Source: Pseudomonas serbica (GTDB lineage: Bacteria; Pseudomonadota; Gammaproteobacteria; Pseudomonadales; Pseudomonadaceae). From it: DNA of 64,000 bases. Shown here piece by piece: positions 32,001-42,700 of this stretch (position 1 is its first letter; the number at the start of each line of letters is the position of its first letter). The translations under genes were made by a program, and so were the position numbers. Below the pieces are notes generated by a model. The model worked only from the letters and a program-made list of their open reading frames with translations. It ran no database searches and was not told the DNA's origin. The stretch covers positions 124,001-188,000 of the forward strand of contig NZ_JAQIYM010000009.1 of the NCBI RefSeq assembly GCF_028823535.1, in the 5' to 3' direction.

Positions 32001-33620
32001 ATGAGCCTGTCACTCCTGAGCCGCTACGCCTTCTTTGCCGTCTGCGTGATCTTCACCCTCGCCAGCCTGCCCTTCCTCGAACACGACTGGCTCTGGCCAA
32101 TCACCGCCATCACCGGGGTGCTCAGCCTGATCGGCCTGATCGATCTGCTGCAAAGCCCCCATGCGGTGCGCCGTAACTACCCGATCCTGGGCAATATTCG
32201 CTATCTGGTCGAAGCCATTCGCCCGGAAATCCGCCAATACCTGCTCGAATCCGACAGCGACGCGCTGCCCTTTTCCAGGGCCCAGCGCTCGCTGGTTTAC
32301 TCCCGGGCCAAGAATGAAAGTGCCGACAAACCGTTCGGCACCTTGATCGACGTGTATCAGTCGGGTTTCGAATTCATCGGCCACTCGATGAGCCCGGCGC
32401 CCTTGAGCGACCCGAGCGGTTTCCGGGTCACGGTTGGTGGCCCGCAGTGCACCCAGCCGTATAGCGCGTCAGTGTTCAACATTTCGGCCATGAGCTTCGG
32501 CTCGCTCAGCGCCAACGCCATCCGCGCGCTGAACCAGGGCGCCAGGCTCGGCAACTTCGCCCATGACACTGGCGAAGGCAGCATCAGCCCCTATCACCGC
32601 GAACACGGTGGCGACCTGACCTGGGAGCTGGGCAGTGGCTACTTCGGCTGTCGCACCAGCGATGGCCGCTTCGACCCGGAGCGTTTCGCCGCGCAGGCCC
32701 GAACGCCTCAGGTGCGGATGATCGAAATCAAGATGAGCCAGGGCGCAAAGCCAGGTCACGGAGGGATTCTGCCCAAGCACAAGGTCACCCAGGAAATTGC
32801 CGATACACGGGGCATCCTGATGGGCGAAGACTGCATCTCGCCGTCACGCCACAGCGCGTTTTCAACGCCGATCGAGATGATGCATTTCATCCAGCAATTG
32901 CGTGAGTTGTCCGGCGGCAAACCGGTGGGCTTCAAGTTTTGCCTGGGGCATCCGTGGGAGTTCATGGGCATCGCCAAGGCCATGCTGGAAACCGGCATTT
33001 TGCCGGACTTCATCGTTATAGACGGCAAGGAAGGCGGCACCGGCGCCGCGCCCGTGGAGTTCACCGACCACATCGGCGTGCCGATGCGCGAAGGCCTGTT
33101 GTTCGTGCACAACACCCTGATTGGATTGAACCTGCGGGACAAGATCAAGCTCGGCGCCAGCGGCAAGATCGTCAGCGCGTTCGATATCGCCAGCGTGCTG
33201 GCCATCGGTGCCGACTGGGCCAACTCGGCGCGCGGTTTCATGTTCGCCATCGGTTGCATCCAGTCGCAAAGTTGCCACACCAACAAATGCCCGACCGGCG
33301 TCGCCACCCAGGACACCCTGCGCCAGCGCGCGCTGGTGGTGCCGGACAAGGCCCAGCGCGTCTACAACTTCCACCGCAACACCCTCAAGGGCCTGGCCGA
33401 GATGCTCGCCGCCGCGGGCCTTGAACACCCATCGCAGCTATCGGCCAAACACCTGGTGCGACGCATGTCGGCGACCGAGATCAAGTTGTTCTCGCAGCTG
33501 CATGTGTTTCTCAAGCCGGGGGAATTGCTGACCGGTGAGATCAATGGCGAGTTCTACTCGCGGATGTGGCAGATGGCGCGGGCCGACAGTTTCGAGCCCA
33601 ATGAAATCGCCGCCGCCTGA
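32001..33620 (+). CDS. Membrane-anchored FMN-binding glutamate-synthase-like protein
   Basis: The protein has 539 aa from ATG 32001 with AAGGA at 31990-31994. Two hydrophobic helices at the N-terminus (about 7-25 and 28-50) anchor it. The rest is the FMN/iron-sulfur barrel of GltB: PGHGGILPKHKVT, IVIDGKEGGTGAAP, and a Cys cluster CIQSQSCHTNKCPTG that would bind a 3Fe-4S centre. It lacks the glutaminase and GltD parts, so it is not an ordinary glutamate synthase. It belongs to the FMN-binding glutamate synthase family, whose reaction is not established. Confidence 0.85.
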   Translation: MSLSLLSRYAFFAVCVIFTLASLPFLEHDWLWPITAITGVLSLIGLIDLLQSPHAVRRNYPILGNIRYLVEAIRPEIRQYLLESDSDALPFSRAQRSLVYSRAKNESADKPFGTLIDVYQSGFEFIGHSMSPAPLSDPSGFRVTVGGPQCTQPYSASVFNISAMSFGSLSANAIRALNQGARLGNFAHDTGEGSISPYHREHGGDLTWELGSGYFGCRTSDGRFDPERFAAQARTPQVRMIEIKMSQGAKPGHGGILPKHKVTQEIADTRGILMGEDCISPSRHSAFSTPIEMMHFIQQLRELSGGKPVGFKFCLGHPWEFMGIAKAMLETGILPDFIVIDGKEGGTGAAPVEFTDHIGVPMREGLLFVHNTLIGLNLRDKIKLGASGKIVSAFDIASVLAIGADWANSARGFMFAIGCIQSQSCHTNKCPTGVATQDTLRQRALVVPDKAQRVYNFHRNTLKGLAEMLAAAGLEHPSQLSAKHLVRRMSATEIKLFSQLHVFLKPGELLTGEINGEFYSRMWQMARADSFEPNEIAAA

Positions 33621-33633
33621 CCCGAACCTACTC

Positions 33634-33664
33634 TTGCAGGAGCTGCCGCAGGCAGCGATCTTTT
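33634..33664. repeat. Second-class intergenic repeat (GCAGGAGCTGCC type)
   Basis: TTGCAGGAGCTGCCGCAGGCAGCGATCTTTT carries a short palindrome (GCTGCCGCAGGCAGC). It is a Pseudomonas repeat of a different class from the REP pairs. A similar reverse copy lies at 57983-58016. Confidence 0.65.
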
Positions 33665-33694
33665 ACGCTTCAACGCGCCCCCTTCAATGCGTTT

Positions 33695-35203
33695 TCACCA
33701 ACGCAACGATTTGATCGGGGCGGGTTCCTTCATGACAATGAACCCATAATCGCCAATCAGGTAAATCCGGTAGAACTGGCTCTCCACCAGCGGCGGGTAG
33801 CCTTGATAACCCACCCGCGTCGCGTTGCGTCGCTCCTTCTCCGCCACCACGTTGGTGATGCCCACCTTCGGCAGATTTTCCGCCAGCATGTAGAAGTCGA
33901 TGTTCAGCAGATAATGCAACACCGGCATCTGTTTGAACGAACCCGCCGCCCCCAGCAGCCAGTGATCGGAATAAGTCACCGACATGTAGATACGCTTGGC
34001 GTCACGCAAGGGTTGCTGGCTGGCGATGTCGCGTTCAAGGCTGTTCAGCGCACTGGTGGCGAAGGATTTCTGCACCGTCAGGACCCGGCCATAGGCGAAG
34101 GACAACGACAACATGGCCAGCAGCGGTATCAGCAACAGCAGCGGCAAGCGTTCGTGCAGCGTTGCCAGCGCCAGATGACTCAAATAGAACAGCAGCACCA
34201 GCAACACCGCGAAGCCCATCAAGGTCCTGGCGCCTTCGTTGAAGTCGCGGAAGAACAGCGCGACACCGGACACCAACAACACCACCACCGGTACGGTCAG
34301 CAAACACAGCAGGCCGATCAACAGTCTCTTTGGCCCGCTGTCCTTGCGCTTGACAACCTTCAATCCCAAACACCCGGCGCCGGCAATGGCACATAGCAAC
34401 AATCCGGCGGCCAGCCAGGTAAATCCGCCATGGAACAGCAGCACGACTTTTTCCAGTACTCGCGCGATGTTGATGTGGATCTGCAGCAAAGGCTGCGCTG
34501 CCCAGTTCAGCAACACCGTGCGACGCTGCCCCATGAAGGGGTAGGCACTGACAAGGTAAATCAGCCCACCGAGAAACAATTGGGAGATTCTCCAGCCGAT
34601 CAGACTGCCCCACTGCGGCCACGCCACTTTGTCATTGACCGCCCTGAGCACTTCAAGACAGCACAGGCCGAGAAACACATTGATGCTGATTTGATACAGG
34701 CCCAGCGCCAGCGCAATCAGGAAGGACGGCACCAGCCATTGCAGACTGCGCGAGGGGTGACGAAAGGTGATGGCGTAAATCACCGCCACCACACTCAAGA
34801 TCATGACCGGCCCGTCGTATTGATAGGTCAGGTTCTGCAGAAAAAACGGGCTGTACCAGAGCGGCAACAGCACCAGGCAGCAGCCGATGGTCGGTTGGCG
34901 GAAGTGGTGAAAGGTCAGGCTGGTCAGTGCCCAGGACATGGCCAGGGTGGCGATCAATAACGGCAGTGGATAGATGTTCGGCGCACCGTTGCTGAAAGTC
35001 AGGGCCTTGTAGAACAACTCGGCGAACAGGCGCCCTTCCTTTGCCCAGGCCATGCCGGCCGCCAGCGCGCGCCAGTTGTCATCGATGTAGGGATAATCCG
35101 CCAGGATCAGCGGCAGGACATACACCAGGGTCGCGAGCAGAAAAAACAGCCAGGCCTGACGTCGCGTGAGTTCCTTGATGAAGAAATCGCTGAACCTGCT
35201 CAT
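33695..35203 (-). CDS. GtrII-like O-antigen glucosyltransferase (integral membrane)
   Basis: The protein has 502 aa with about ten membrane helices and the early loop YIDDNWRALAAGMAWAKEGR, typical of the GtrII/serotype-specific glucosyltransferase family. In phage-borne gtr systems such proteins transfer glucose from undecaprenyl phosphate to O-antigen on the periplasmic side. The start (ATG 35203) lies 1 base after the gtrB stop, so it is the third gene of gtrA-gtrB-gtrII on the minus strand. Its acceptor specificity is not predictable. Confidence 0.82.
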   Translation of the reverse strand: MSRFSDFFIKELTRRQAWLFFLLATLVYVLPLILADYPYIDDNWRALAAGMAWAKEGRLFAELFYKALTFSNGAPNIYPLPLLIATLAMSWALTSLTFHHFRQPTIGCCLVLLPLWYSPFFLQNLTYQYDGPVMILSVVAVIYAITFRHPSRSLQWLVPSFLIALALGLYQISINVFLGLCCLEVLRAVNDKVAWPQWGSLIGWRISQLFLGGLIYLVSAYPFMGQRRTVLLNWAAQPLLQIHINIARVLEKVVLLFHGGFTWLAAGLLLCAIAGAGCLGLKVVKRKDSGPKRLLIGLLCLLTVPVVVLLVSGVALFFRDFNEGARTLMGFAVLLVLLFYLSHLALATLHERLPLLLLIPLLAMLSLSFAYGRVLTVQKSFATSALNSLERDIASQQPLRDAKRIYMSVTYSDHWLLGAAGSFKQMPVLHYLLNIDFYMLAENLPKVGITNVVAEKERRNATRVGYQGYPPLVESQFYRIYLIGDYGFIVMKEPAPIKSLRW

Positions 35204-35204
35204 G

Positions 35205-36146
35205 CTAGGGTTTGCGCCTGTCTTTGCCGCCGACGATATCCTTGACCACATAGCGCGGCCGGTGCTTGGCTTCGATGTAGATCCGACCGACATACTCACC
35301 GAGAATGCCGATGCCAATCAGCTGCACGCCGCCGAGAAACAGGATAGCGGTCATCAGCGAAGGGTAACCGGGCACGTTGTTACCGAAGAACATCTTGTCC
35401 AGCACCATGTACACCGCATAGAGCACGGCGAAGATCGACACACACCCCCCGACGTACGTCCATAACCGCAATGGCACCGTGCTGAAAGAGGTCACGCCTT
35501 CCAGCGCCAGGTTCCAAAGTTTCCAGCCGTTGAACTTGCTGTCCCCCACTACCCGCCTGGCCCGTTCGTATTCCACCACCACGGTATTGAAACCCGCCCA
35601 GGACAGCACGCCCTTCATGAACAACTGATGCTCAGGCAAGGTGCGAATCACGTCCACCACCTTGCGATCCATAAGCCTGAAGTCACCGACGTTCTCTTCG
35701 ATCCGGGTGTAGGAAATTCGATTCAACAGGTGGTAGAACAGCGCTGCACTGTGGCGTTTCAAATAACCGTCGGCGGTGCGGTCGCGGCGTTTGGCCAACA
35801 CCACGTCCGCGCCTTTTTGCCATTGTTCGATCAATAACGGAATGACGCTGATCGGGTCCTGCAGGTCGACATCCATCGGAATCACCGCATCGCCGCTGGC
35901 ATATTCCAGGCCGGCAAACAGCGCCGGCTCCTTGCCGAAATTGCGCGAAAAATTGATCAGCACGACCTGTTCGTCCACCTGCGCCAGGGCTGACGCCCGT
36001 TCGGCTGTGCCATCGGAACTGCCGTCATTGATAAACACGATCTCGACTTCGATGGCGTCGAGTTTCAACTCACGTCTTACCGCCTGGTAAAACAGATCGA
36101 TTGCCTGTTCTTCGTTGAACACCGGGACGATGAGCGAAACCTTCAT
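35205..36146 (-). CDS. gtrB: Bactoprenol glucosyltransferase (GT2)
   Basis: The protein has 313 aa. The GT2 domain (about 1-200) has SLIVPVFNEEQAI, the DVDLQDP metal-binding motif and a later QLFMKGVLSWAGF acceptor-side segment. Two C-terminal helices (about 230-250 and 265-290) are typical of GtrB/DPM1-like enzymes. It should load glucose on undecaprenyl phosphate in the inner leaflet. It overlaps the gtrA stop by 4 bases (ATGA). Confidence 0.9.
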   Translation of the reverse strand: MKVSLIVPVFNEEQAIDLFYQAVRRELKLDAIEVEIVFINDGSSDGTAERASALAQVDEQVVLINFSRNFGKEPALFAGLEYASGDAVIPMDVDLQDPISVIPLLIEQWQKGADVVLAKRRDRTADGYLKRHSAALFYHLLNRISYTRIEENVGDFRLMDRKVVDVIRTLPEHQLFMKGVLSWAGFNTVVVEYERARRVVGDSKFNGWKLWNLALEGVTSFSTVPLRLWTYVGGCVSIFAVLYAVYMVLDKMFFGNNVPGYPSLMTAILFLGGVQLIGIGILGEYVGRIYIEAKHRPRYVVKDIVGGKDRRKP

Positions 36147-36517
36147 ACATCACGCTCACGAAACACCACATGCTTGGAAAACAGGAAGCCGAACACCAGG
36201 CTCAGCGCAGAAAACAGTGCCACGGTCAGCAAGCCATGCAGCCGCCAGACATCGCCGGCATGGCCCACACCCAGGCTGAGCGCACCCATCGCCAGCATGA
36301 ACAACAGATAGCCGCCGACTGACGCCTTGGCATCGAAGGTATAGAGCGCATTCATATAAAAGGAAAACGAGGCTGCCACACAAAAGGCTGCCAGGTTGCT
36401 GGTCGCTTGCGTGAAGCCGAACGCCACGCTCAAGAGAAAAAAGATCTGCCAGTGAATCAGCGTATTGGCGACGCCAATCACGCTGTAGCTGGACAAGCCC
36501 TTGCATGAAAGTCTCAC
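36143..36517 (-). CDS. gtrA: GtrA-family membrane flippase
   Basis: The protein has 124 aa with four membrane helices (SYSVIGVANTLIHWQIFFLL at the start, FSFYMNALYTF in the middle), the GtrA fold. GTG 36517 is preferred over TTG 36532 because AGGAG precedes it by 6 bases. The product should flip undecaprenyl-phosphate-glucose to the periplasm for the GtrII-like enzyme. Confidence 0.87.
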   Translation of the reverse strand: MRLSCKGLSSYSVIGVANTLIHWQIFFLLSVAFGFTQATSNLAAFCVAASFSFYMNALYTFDAKASVGGYLLFMLAMGALSLGVGHAGDVWRLHGLLTVALFSALSLVFGFLFSKHVVFRERDV

Positions 36518-36769
36518 ATGACGCTCCTGCAATAGAACGCTGCCTACATAGGTATTTGAGCTTGTCTACTGTCAGAAATCGCAGGTATGACGACCTTTCA
36601 GACCAGCGGTCAGGGTCTGCGCCAACGTCAGGAGACATCCAGCAATATCCCGCCTTTGCAATTGCCGGCGAATCAGTCCACCCTGCGCGCCGCCAATAGT
36701 TAGCGCGCAACTTTTTGCGCTTTCGGCCAATCCTTTGTTCAATACCTGTTTACCAACGAGCCTGCCGTC

Positions 36770-37897
36770 ATGACGCTAGCGCGCGATCACCGGATCGATT
36801 TTTTTCGCGGTCTGGCACTGATCTTCATTTTCTGGGATCACGTGCCACACAATCCTCTGGGTCAAATTACCCTGCGCAATTTCGGCTTCAGCGATGCCGC
36901 CGAAGTCTTCGTGTTCCTGGCAGGTTTCGCGGCCGTCCTGGCCTACGGCAAAGTCCTTGCCCGGGAAGGTTTGCTGATCGCCTGTGTGAAAATCCTGCGC
37001 CGCGCCTGGGTGCTCTATGTGGTGCACATCTTCCTGTTGGCGATGCTGATGGGCATTGTGTTCTTCGCCAACAGCCACGTGGAAACCCGCGACCTGGTGG
37101 AAGAAATGGGCATGCACCACTTCATCAGCGATCCCCAGCAGGCCTTGATCGATGAACTGTTGCTGCGCTTCAAACCAAACCTGATGGACCCGCTGCCGCT
37201 GTACATCGTGTTACTGGCGGGCTTGCCGCTGGTGTTGCCGATACTGGTGCGCAAGGTCTGGCCGGTGGTGGCGGTGTCGTTTGCGCTGTACCTGACCGTG
37301 CCGCTGTTTGGCTGGAACCTGGCTGCGATCAAGGATGGCGTCTGGTACTTCAACCCTGTGGCCTGGCAACTGCTGTTTATCCTTGGCGGCGCGGCGGCGA
37401 TTCATGCTCAACGTCCACGTGTGCCCGACACCCGGCCGCTGGTGCGCCAGCCGCTGTTCATGACGGCGGCGGTGTATGCGGTACTCGCCGCGGTGCTGAC
37501 GTTCGCCTGGCGCTGGCCACAGGTCCACGACGCCCTGATGCCGGCGAGCCTGAGCAACCTGCTGTACCCGATCAGCAAGACCAACCTGTCGCCGGTGCGC
37601 TTGCTGCACTTCCTGGCGCTGGCCTACGTCACCGCGAAACTGGTGCCCGACACCGGCTGGACGCAAAACTGGCTGGCCCAGCAAAGCTGCCGCATGGGGC
37701 GTTTTTCCCTGGAGATCTTCTGCCTGGGGGTGTTGCTGGCGCCCCTGGCGGACATGCTCAATGCGCTGACGGACGATGCATTCGCCATGCAGATCTTCAC
37801 CGCGTTGGTGGGGGCCGGGTTAATGGCGTTGCTGGGGGCGTGGCTGGAATTCAACAAGCGCTTGAATCGACCGTTGTCGGCGGTCACCGCCGTGTAG
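36770..37897 (+). CDS. OpgC-family membrane acyltransferase-like protein
   Basis: The protein has 375 aa with about ten membrane helices. The N-terminus (RDHRIDFFRGLALIFIFWDHVPHN) and FGFSDAAEVFVFLAGFAAVLAYG fit the OpgC-domain family, related to acyltransferase 3 proteins that succinylate periplasmic glucans. It is divergent from the gtr genes, with 252 bases between the gtrA and opgC-like starts. A role in modifying envelope glucans or O-antigen is inference. Confidence 0.78.
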   Translation: MTLARDHRIDFFRGLALIFIFWDHVPHNPLGQITLRNFGFSDAAEVFVFLAGFAAVLAYGKVLAREGLLIACVKILRRAWVLYVVHIFLLAMLMGIVFFANSHVETRDLVEEMGMHHFISDPQQALIDELLLRFKPNLMDPLPLYIVLLAGLPLVLPILVRKVWPVVAVSFALYLTVPLFGWNLAAIKDGVWYFNPVAWQLLFILGGAAAIHAQRPRVPDTRPLVRQPLFMTAAVYAVLAAVLTFAWRWPQVHDALMPASLSNLLYPISKTNLSPVRLLHFLALAYVTAKLVPDTGWTQNWLAQQSCRMGRFSLEIFCLGVLLAPLADMLNALTDDAFAMQIFTALVGAGLMALLGAWLEFNKRLNRPLSAVTAV

Positions 37898-37900
37898 GTG

Positions 37901-37930
37901 AAAAAAAGCCCCGATCAACTGACCGGGGCA
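37901..37930 (-). terminator. Rho-independent terminator of the ProY-type permease
   Basis: On the minus strand GCCCCGGTC faces GATCGGGGC and runs into seven T residues (the A run at 37901-37907). It lies 22 bases past the permease stop and is a classical intrinsic terminator. Confidence 0.9.
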
Positions 37931-37951
37931 TTGCATTTCAGGCGTTACGGC

Positions 37952-39373
37952 TTACGAAGCCGAACTCACTGCACCTTGCGAAACATTGGTCGGTTGCAGC
38001 TTGAACATGTAGAACAGCACCGTCAGCAGCACCAGGAACGCCGGGCCGACATACAGCGCCACGCGGGTGTCCGGGAAGTACGCCATCAGGCCGACCACCA
38101 GCACCAGGAATGCCAGCGCCAGGTAAGAGCTGATCGGGAACAACCACATGCGGTACTTGAGGCCGGCACGCTCGCTGGCGCTCAGGCCTTTGCGGAACTT
38201 GAGCTGGGCCAGCAGGATCATTACCCAGGTCCAGATCGCGCCGAAGGTGGCAATGGCCGTCACCCAGACAAACACCTTCTCAGGCACCAGGTAGTTGAGC
38301 AGTACGCCCAATAGCAGGGCACCAATGGACAGCAGCAAGGCGCGACGCGGCACGCCGTTGCTGGAGGTCTTGGCGAAACCGGCCGGGGCCTGGCCGTTCT
38401 GCGCCAGGCTGTAGAGCATGCGCCCGGTGCTGAAGATGCCGCCGTTGCAGGACGACAACGCCGCCGTGATCACCACGAAGTTGATGATGCCGGCGGCGGT
38501 CTTGATGCCCAGACGCTCGAAGGTCATCACGAACGGGCTGCCCTGGGTGCCGATTTCGTTCCACGGGTAGATCGACAGGATCACGAACAGCGCGCCAACG
38601 TAGAACAGCAGGATGCGCCAGAACACCGAGCCGATGGCGCTGGGAATGGTCTTTTGCGGGTTTTTCGCTTCACCGGCGGTCAGGCCGATCATCTCCACCC
38701 CGAGGTAGGCGAACATGACCATTTGCAGGGACATCAACACGCCCTGCACGCCGTTCGGCATGAAGCCACCGTGGGTCCAGAGATTGGCAATGCCGAGGGC
38801 CACACCGTCGTTGCCAAAGCCGAAGGCGATGATGCCGATACCACCGAGCACCATCGCAATGATGGTGACGATCTTGATCAGGGCGAACCAGAATTCGAAT
38901 TCACCGAAGGCTTTCACCGCGATCAGGTTGATCGAACCCATGCTGACCAATGCCGCCAGCGCCCAGATCCAGCGCGGCACATCGGGGAACCACACGCCCA
39001 TGTACACCGCCACGGCAGTGATTTCCGCGACACAGGTCACCAGCCACAGGAACCAGTAGTTCCAACCGGTGAGGAAGCCCGCCAGCGGGCCGAGGTAGTC
39101 TTGGGCGTAGCGGCTGAACGAGCCGGCGACCGGGTTGTGCACGGCCATTTCGCCCAGTGCACGCATGATCACCAGGATGGCCAGGCCACCGATGATGTAG
39201 GACAGCATGATGGCCGGGCCGGCCATTTCGATGGCTTTGGCCGAACCAAGGAACAGACCGACGCCGATACAGGCACCGAGCGCCATCAAGCGAATATGCC
39301 GTTCGCCGAGTTCGCGTTTGAGCGGGCCGCCTTGAGCGGTCTCGCCGTGGGGCAACTGATTGCCTACGGACAT
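37952..39373 (-). CDS. ProY-type amino acid permease (APC family)
   Basis: The protein has 473 aa from ATG 39373 (MSVGNQLPHGE) with 12 membrane helices. RHIRLMALGACIGVGLFLGSAKAIEMAGPA and IIGGLAILVIMRALGEMAVHNPVAGSFSRYAQ closely follow the enteric ProY/AAT subfamily. It would import proline or another amino acid by proton symport. The gene stands alone with its own terminator and a 363-base upstream gap. Confidence 0.85.
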   Translation of the reverse strand: MSVGNQLPHGETAQGGPLKRELGERHIRLMALGACIGVGLFLGSAKAIEMAGPAIMLSYIIGGLAILVIMRALGEMAVHNPVAGSFSRYAQDYLGPLAGFLTGWNYWFLWLVTCVAEITAVAVYMGVWFPDVPRWIWALAALVSMGSINLIAVKAFGEFEFWFALIKIVTIIAMVLGGIGIIAFGFGNDGVALGIANLWTHGGFMPNGVQGVLMSLQMVMFAYLGVEMIGLTAGEAKNPQKTIPSAIGSVFWRILLFYVGALFVILSIYPWNEIGTQGSPFVMTFERLGIKTAAGIINFVVITAALSSCNGGIFSTGRMLYSLAQNGQAPAGFAKTSSNGVPRRALLLSIGALLLGVLLNYLVPEKVFVWVTAIATFGAIWTWVMILLAQLKFRKGLSASERAGLKYRMWLFPISSYLALAFLVLVVGLMAYFPDTRVALYVGPAFLVLLTVLFYMFKLQPTNVSQGAVSSAS

Positions 39374-39638
39374 GGGGTACAACCTCGTCTTGTTATTGGA
39401 TATATCCACCGAGTGGCGAAGCGCTGACCGATAAGCCAGTGCCTCCCGTAACCGGCCCTGCTTCATGGGCAGTACCGTCTGGCAGGGCAGAACCTGCGAG
39501 ATCAGCGGGGGATGCAGTATAAAAAGCTTGTGTCAGAGATTTTCACTCTATAAACCACAAAAATCAGGCGTAAATCTCGGAGAAACCGCTATTCACGGAG
39601 ATGGATTATCTGATATTCACACGATTTTATCGATCCCT

Positions 39639-39665
39639 ATAGGAGCCGGCTTGCTGGCTCCTACA
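39639..39665. repeat. Compact REP hairpin
   Basis: TAGGAGCCGGCTTGCTGGCTCCTA is a short version of the REP pair with arms almost in contact. It lies in the 363-base gap between two divergent genes (39374-39736). The rest of the gap is AT-rich and holds the promoters, with no gene seen. Confidence 0.7.
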
Positions 39666-39736
39666 GTCCTCACAATTTTTTCACCAACGCCAACCACCGA
39701 CTAAGCTTCAAACAAGTCCGATAAATCTGCGCGTGA

Positions 39737-42700
39737 ATGGATCAATCGACTATGGGCGCTTTAGAACAAACTGATTCGAGTAAAACCGTGGTCCAGACTG
39801 AACCTGTGGATGAAGCGCCAACACCTGAAAAACCACCTCGCAGTCGCGTCAAGCACGGCTGGAAAGCGTTCTGGCTGTTGCTGGTGATCATTGCGATCGT
39901 CCTGGGCCTGGCGGCGTCCAAGGAAATGCGCACGTCGCGGTTTCAAGCCCGGGAAGCCAGCAAGTTCGCCAAGACCCTGAGCTATGAGCTCAAACCCGGC
40001 CCCACCGATTCGATTCGCTACCCAGGCGCCGGGCCTTTCGACCTGCGCCTGGGCTACAGCTCGCTGGGCGAGTTCCTGCCGCGCCTGCTCAAGCGCGATT
40101 ACGTGATTTCCGCCCAGACCCGGTTTTCCCCCGCCTTGATGGACTACACCAGCAAGGGCCTGTTCGTGCCCTATGCGGAGAAAATCCAGGCGGGATTGTC
40201 GATCACCGATTGCCGCGCCAACCCTCTGTACCAATACAAGTATCCGCAACAGCTCTACTCCAGCTTCGAGGCGATACCGCCGGTGGTGGTCAACAGCTTG
40301 CTGTTCATCGAAAACCGCTTTTTGCTCGACCCTCGCCAACCCCTGGCCAACCCGGCTGTGGACTGGCCGCGGTTCGGCATGGCGGCCTATACCCAGGTCG
40401 CCAAGATGCTGCACCTGCCCGGTCAATCGGCGGGGGGCAGTACCCTGGCCACGCAACTCGAGAAGTATCGGCACTCACCCGACGGGCTGACCGTGTCGGG
40501 CGGGGAAAAGATTCGCCAGATGGTTTCCGCCACCGTGCGCGCCTACCAGGATGGGCCGCAAACGCTCAAGGCCCGGCAAAACGTGGTGCGCGACTACCTC
40601 AATAGCGTGCCGCTGTCGGCGGTGCCGGGCCACGGTGAAGTCCATGGCATGGCAGAGGGATTGCGCGTGTGGTACGGCGCCGACTTCAACAAGGCCAACG
40701 AAACCCTGGCGAGCAATGCCACGGATCCCAAGAGCCTGGCGGACAAAGGCCTGGCCCTGCGCGAAATGCTGTCCTTGATGATTGCCCAGCGCCGCCCTTC
40801 CCATTACCTGACCAAGGGTCGCGATGAACTGGCCGACCTCACCGACAGCCACATTCGCCTGCTGGCACAAAATGGCGTGATCGATGCGCCCTTTGCCGCC
40901 GCGGCACTGGCCAGCAAAGTGACCTATCGCGACTGGGCGACCCAACCGACCATCCAGCCGATCGAAACCAACAAGGGCATCAGCGTGGCGCGCAGCCGCC
41001 TGGCCGGGCTGCTCAATCGTCCGCTGTACGATCTGGACCGGCTCGACCTCTCGGCCACCAGCACCCTGCAGGGCGAACTGCAAACCCAGGCCACCGCCTA
41101 CCTCAAGCGCCTGGCCGACCCGGTCTATGCCGCTGAAATCGGCCTGATGGGCGAACGCTTGCTGACCCCCACCAGCACCACCCAGGTGCGCTACAGCTTC
41201 ACGCTGTTCGAACTGACACCGGATGGTTCGCGGGTGCGGGTACAAACCGACAGCACCGACCAGCCGTTCGATATCAATGAAGGCAGCAAACTGGAACTGG
41301 GCTCCACGGCAAAAATGCGCGTGCTCACCACTTACCTGCAAATCATTGCCGAGTTGCACGAAAAATATGCCGATATGAGCGTCCCGGAACTGAAGAAAAT
41401 CGAGGTGCCGGAGCAGGATCGCCTGAGCCGCTGGGTCGTCGATTACCTGATCCAGAACAAGGACCACAGCCTGCAACCCATGCTCGGCGCCGCACTGGAT
41501 CGCAAGTACTCCGCCAGCCCCGGCGAAGCGTTTTTCACCGGCGGCGGTTTGCACACGTTCAATAACTTCCGCAAGGAAGACAACGGCCGCAACCCGACCC
41601 TGCGCGATGCCCTGCGTGAGTCGATCAACCTGCCGTTCATTCGCCTGATGCGCGACCTGGTGCGCTACACCACGTATTCCGGCGTCAACAACCGGGCCGA
41701 ATTGCTCAAGGACGACCGTGACCCCCGACGCCAGGAATACCTGGCGTCCTTTGCCGACCGCGAAGGCACGTCGTTCCTGCTCAAGTTCTGGAAGAAATAC
41801 AAGAACAAGGACACCCAGGAGCGGCTCGAGACTTTCCTCGACAGCATGCGCCCGACCCCCATCCGCTTGGCCGCCGTGCACCGTTACCTGTTGCCGAACG
41901 CCAGCCAGCAAAGTTTCAACAACTTTGTGCGTTCGCACCTCAATGGCGAAAAGGTCACCGACAAAGAGAAGCTCACCGACGAGCGCCTCGAACGCCTGTA
42001 CCTCGCCTATGGGCCCGGCACCTACGACCTGCCCGACCAGGGCTTCATCGCCAAGGTCCACCCGCTGGACCTGTGGATGATGGGCTACTTGCTGACCCAC
42101 CCGGACGCCACGTTCAAGGACATCGTCAAAGCCAGCCAGTTCGAACGCCAGGAAGTCTACAGCTGGCTGTTCAAGAGCCGTCACAAGGGCGCCCGGGACA
42201 ACCGTATTCGCACCATCCTGGAGATCGAAGCCTTCCTCGACATCCACCAGCGCTGGCAGAAAGTCGGCTATCCGTTCGATCACCTGGTGCCATCGCTGGC
42301 CACTGCCATCGGCAGTTCCGGTGACCGGCCGGCGGCGTTGGCAGAGCTGATCGGCACCATCCTCAACGACGGCGTGCGCATGCCGACGCTGCGCATCGAC
42401 AGCCTGCACTTCGCCGCGAACACGCCCTACGAAACCAAACTGATCAACGACCCGGATGTCGGCAAACGGGTGATGCCTTCCGAAGTCGCCACGGCCATGC
42501 GCGAAGCCTTGTCGCAAGTGGTGGACGCCGGTACAGCCAAACGCGTCGCCGGCAGTTTCATCACCCCCGATGGCAAGCCGTTGGCCATGGGCGGCAAGAC
42601 CGGCACCGGCGACAACCGCATCGAAGCCATCGGTTCAGGCGGACGGATCCTGAGTTCGAAGTCGATCAACCGCACGGCGACCTTCGTGTTCTACATCGGT

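Noticed and set aside
36518..36532. TTG start of gtrA at 36532
   Set aside because: The GTG at 36517 has AGGAG at proper spacing; the longer form adds only five residues that include the ribosome site.
40475..42517. 680-residue open frame antisense to the PBP gene
   Set aside because: Shadow frame; the PBP motifs on the plus strand are decisive.
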